This document shows, piece after piece, positions 63,750-64,000 of a stretch of 64,000 bases of DNA. Both the position numbers and the translations under genes were made by a program. How positions within the stretch are numbered: position 1 is the first letter of the stretch; each line of letters starts with the position of its first letter. Where the stretch lies: positions 124,001 through 188,000 of the forward strand of contig CBFIGE010000002.1 in NCBI GenBank assembly GCA_965662045.1. Direction: 5' to 3'. Origin of the DNA: UBA3478 sp965662045 (GTDB lineage: Bacteria; Bacteroidota; Bacteroidia; Flavobacteriales; Flavobacteriaceae). Below the pieces are notes generated by a model. It worked only from the letters and a program-made list of their open reading frames with translations. It ran no database searches and was not told where the DNA came from.

Positions 63750-64000
63750 AGGTTAATTTTATATCTCCATTGATGCTCATCTTCAGCTCTATTCAATTGG
63801 ATGTTGGTCAGAGTGGATTTTAAGAGAGAAGCATAAGAATTCTCATTATGATCAATGCTGTATTTCTTTCCTTTATAGCTAAACTCTTCAATAAGACTTA
63901 TCACAGCTGCTGTGCCGGCACCAAAAAGTTCTAATAATTCTCCTTTTTCTGAAGCTTCGATGAGTTCTTTGATAGTGATAGGTCTAATTTCCAATGGAAT
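63746..64000 (-). CDS. ilvE: Branched-chain amino acid aminotransferase, C-terminal part (truncated)
   Basis: This is the last part of a class IV (IlvE-type) PLP aminotransferase, cut by the window end; its beginning lies beyond 64000. Visible ELFGAGTAAVI is the conserved C-terminal phosphate-site motif, followed by WRYKINL at the end. The enzyme makes or breaks Leu, Ile and Val. Its stop overlaps the small membrane protein start. Confidence 0.85.
   Translation of the reverse strand: MPLEIRPITIKELIEASEKGELLELFGAGTAAVISLIEEFSYKGKKYSIDHNENSYASLLKSTLTNIQLNRAEDEHQWRYKINL

Overview
The window is a stretch of chromosome from a low-GC member of the Bacteroidota, most likely a marine flavobacterium (order Flavobacteriales); the genus cannot be resolved by reading alone. 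The evidence is a fused SecD-SecF translocase, a GSII-type glutamine synthetase, an archaeal/eukaryotic-type prolyl-tRNA synthetase, an Asn-rich Rho, several Bacteroidota-restricted families (DUF1599, DUF4293, DUF6588-like, BT_3928-like, DUF3050, DUF1684) and promoters of the Bacteroidota form TTG-N19/20-TAnnTTTG. Both ends cut genes: a YtcJ-like amidohydrolase on the left and a branched-chain aminotransferase on the right.

Layout. 1-9.6 kb, plus strand: amidohydrolase tail, asnB, gyrB, an outer-membrane barrel, mdh, secDF. 9.7-17.4 kb, minus strand: an ABC ATPase with a degenerate first half, DUF192 lipoprotein, lgt, yidD, cysS, folE, a FadL-type barrel and a low-complexity lipoprotein. 17.5-27.4 kb: proS, two identical tRNA-Glu genes, rpsT, convergent rho with a 25-unit GTT repeat, DUF4293, a PqqB-like hydrolase, a phosphodiesterase, truA with an ABC exporter, cdaA and folP. 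27.5-34.3 kb, plus strand: DUF1599, a DoxX-like protein, tpiA, prmA, clpS, then a tightly overlapping GH109-like oxidoreductase/glycosidase, GHMP sugar kinase and nucleotidyltransferase that look like a sugar-salvage module. 34.3-43.2 kb, accessory metabolism: SIMPL protein, MFS sugar transporter, small membrane proteins, cupin, and a four-gene operon (exported ADP-ribosylglycohydrolase, permease, ribokinase, exported nucleoside hydrolase) that reads as a ribose/nucleoside scavenging pathway. 43.3-52 kb: DUF3050, a multiply broken pseudogene, a very large BNR/VPS10-type exported protein, tRNA-Arg, and several very small genes including a Kazal-type lipoprotein and a conserved 51-aa protein. 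52.6-64 kb: housekeeping and nitrogen genes: Ca/Na antiporter, glnA, purM, prfA, pyrF, an Lrp-type regulator, DUF1684, and a glnK-amt-porin cluster, then crcB and ilvE.

How the genes work together. Nitrogen assimilation is strongly represented (asnB, glnA, P-II, amt with a co-oriented porin). Membrane-protein biogenesis appears as secDF, lgt and yidD. Two catabolic or salvage modules are the most interesting parts: GH109/kinase/nucleotidyltransferase at 31.0-34.3 kb and the ADP-ribosyl/nucleoside/ribose operon at 38.6-43.2 kb. No CRISPR array, prophage, insertion sequence, plasmid origin or recognisable defence island was seen.
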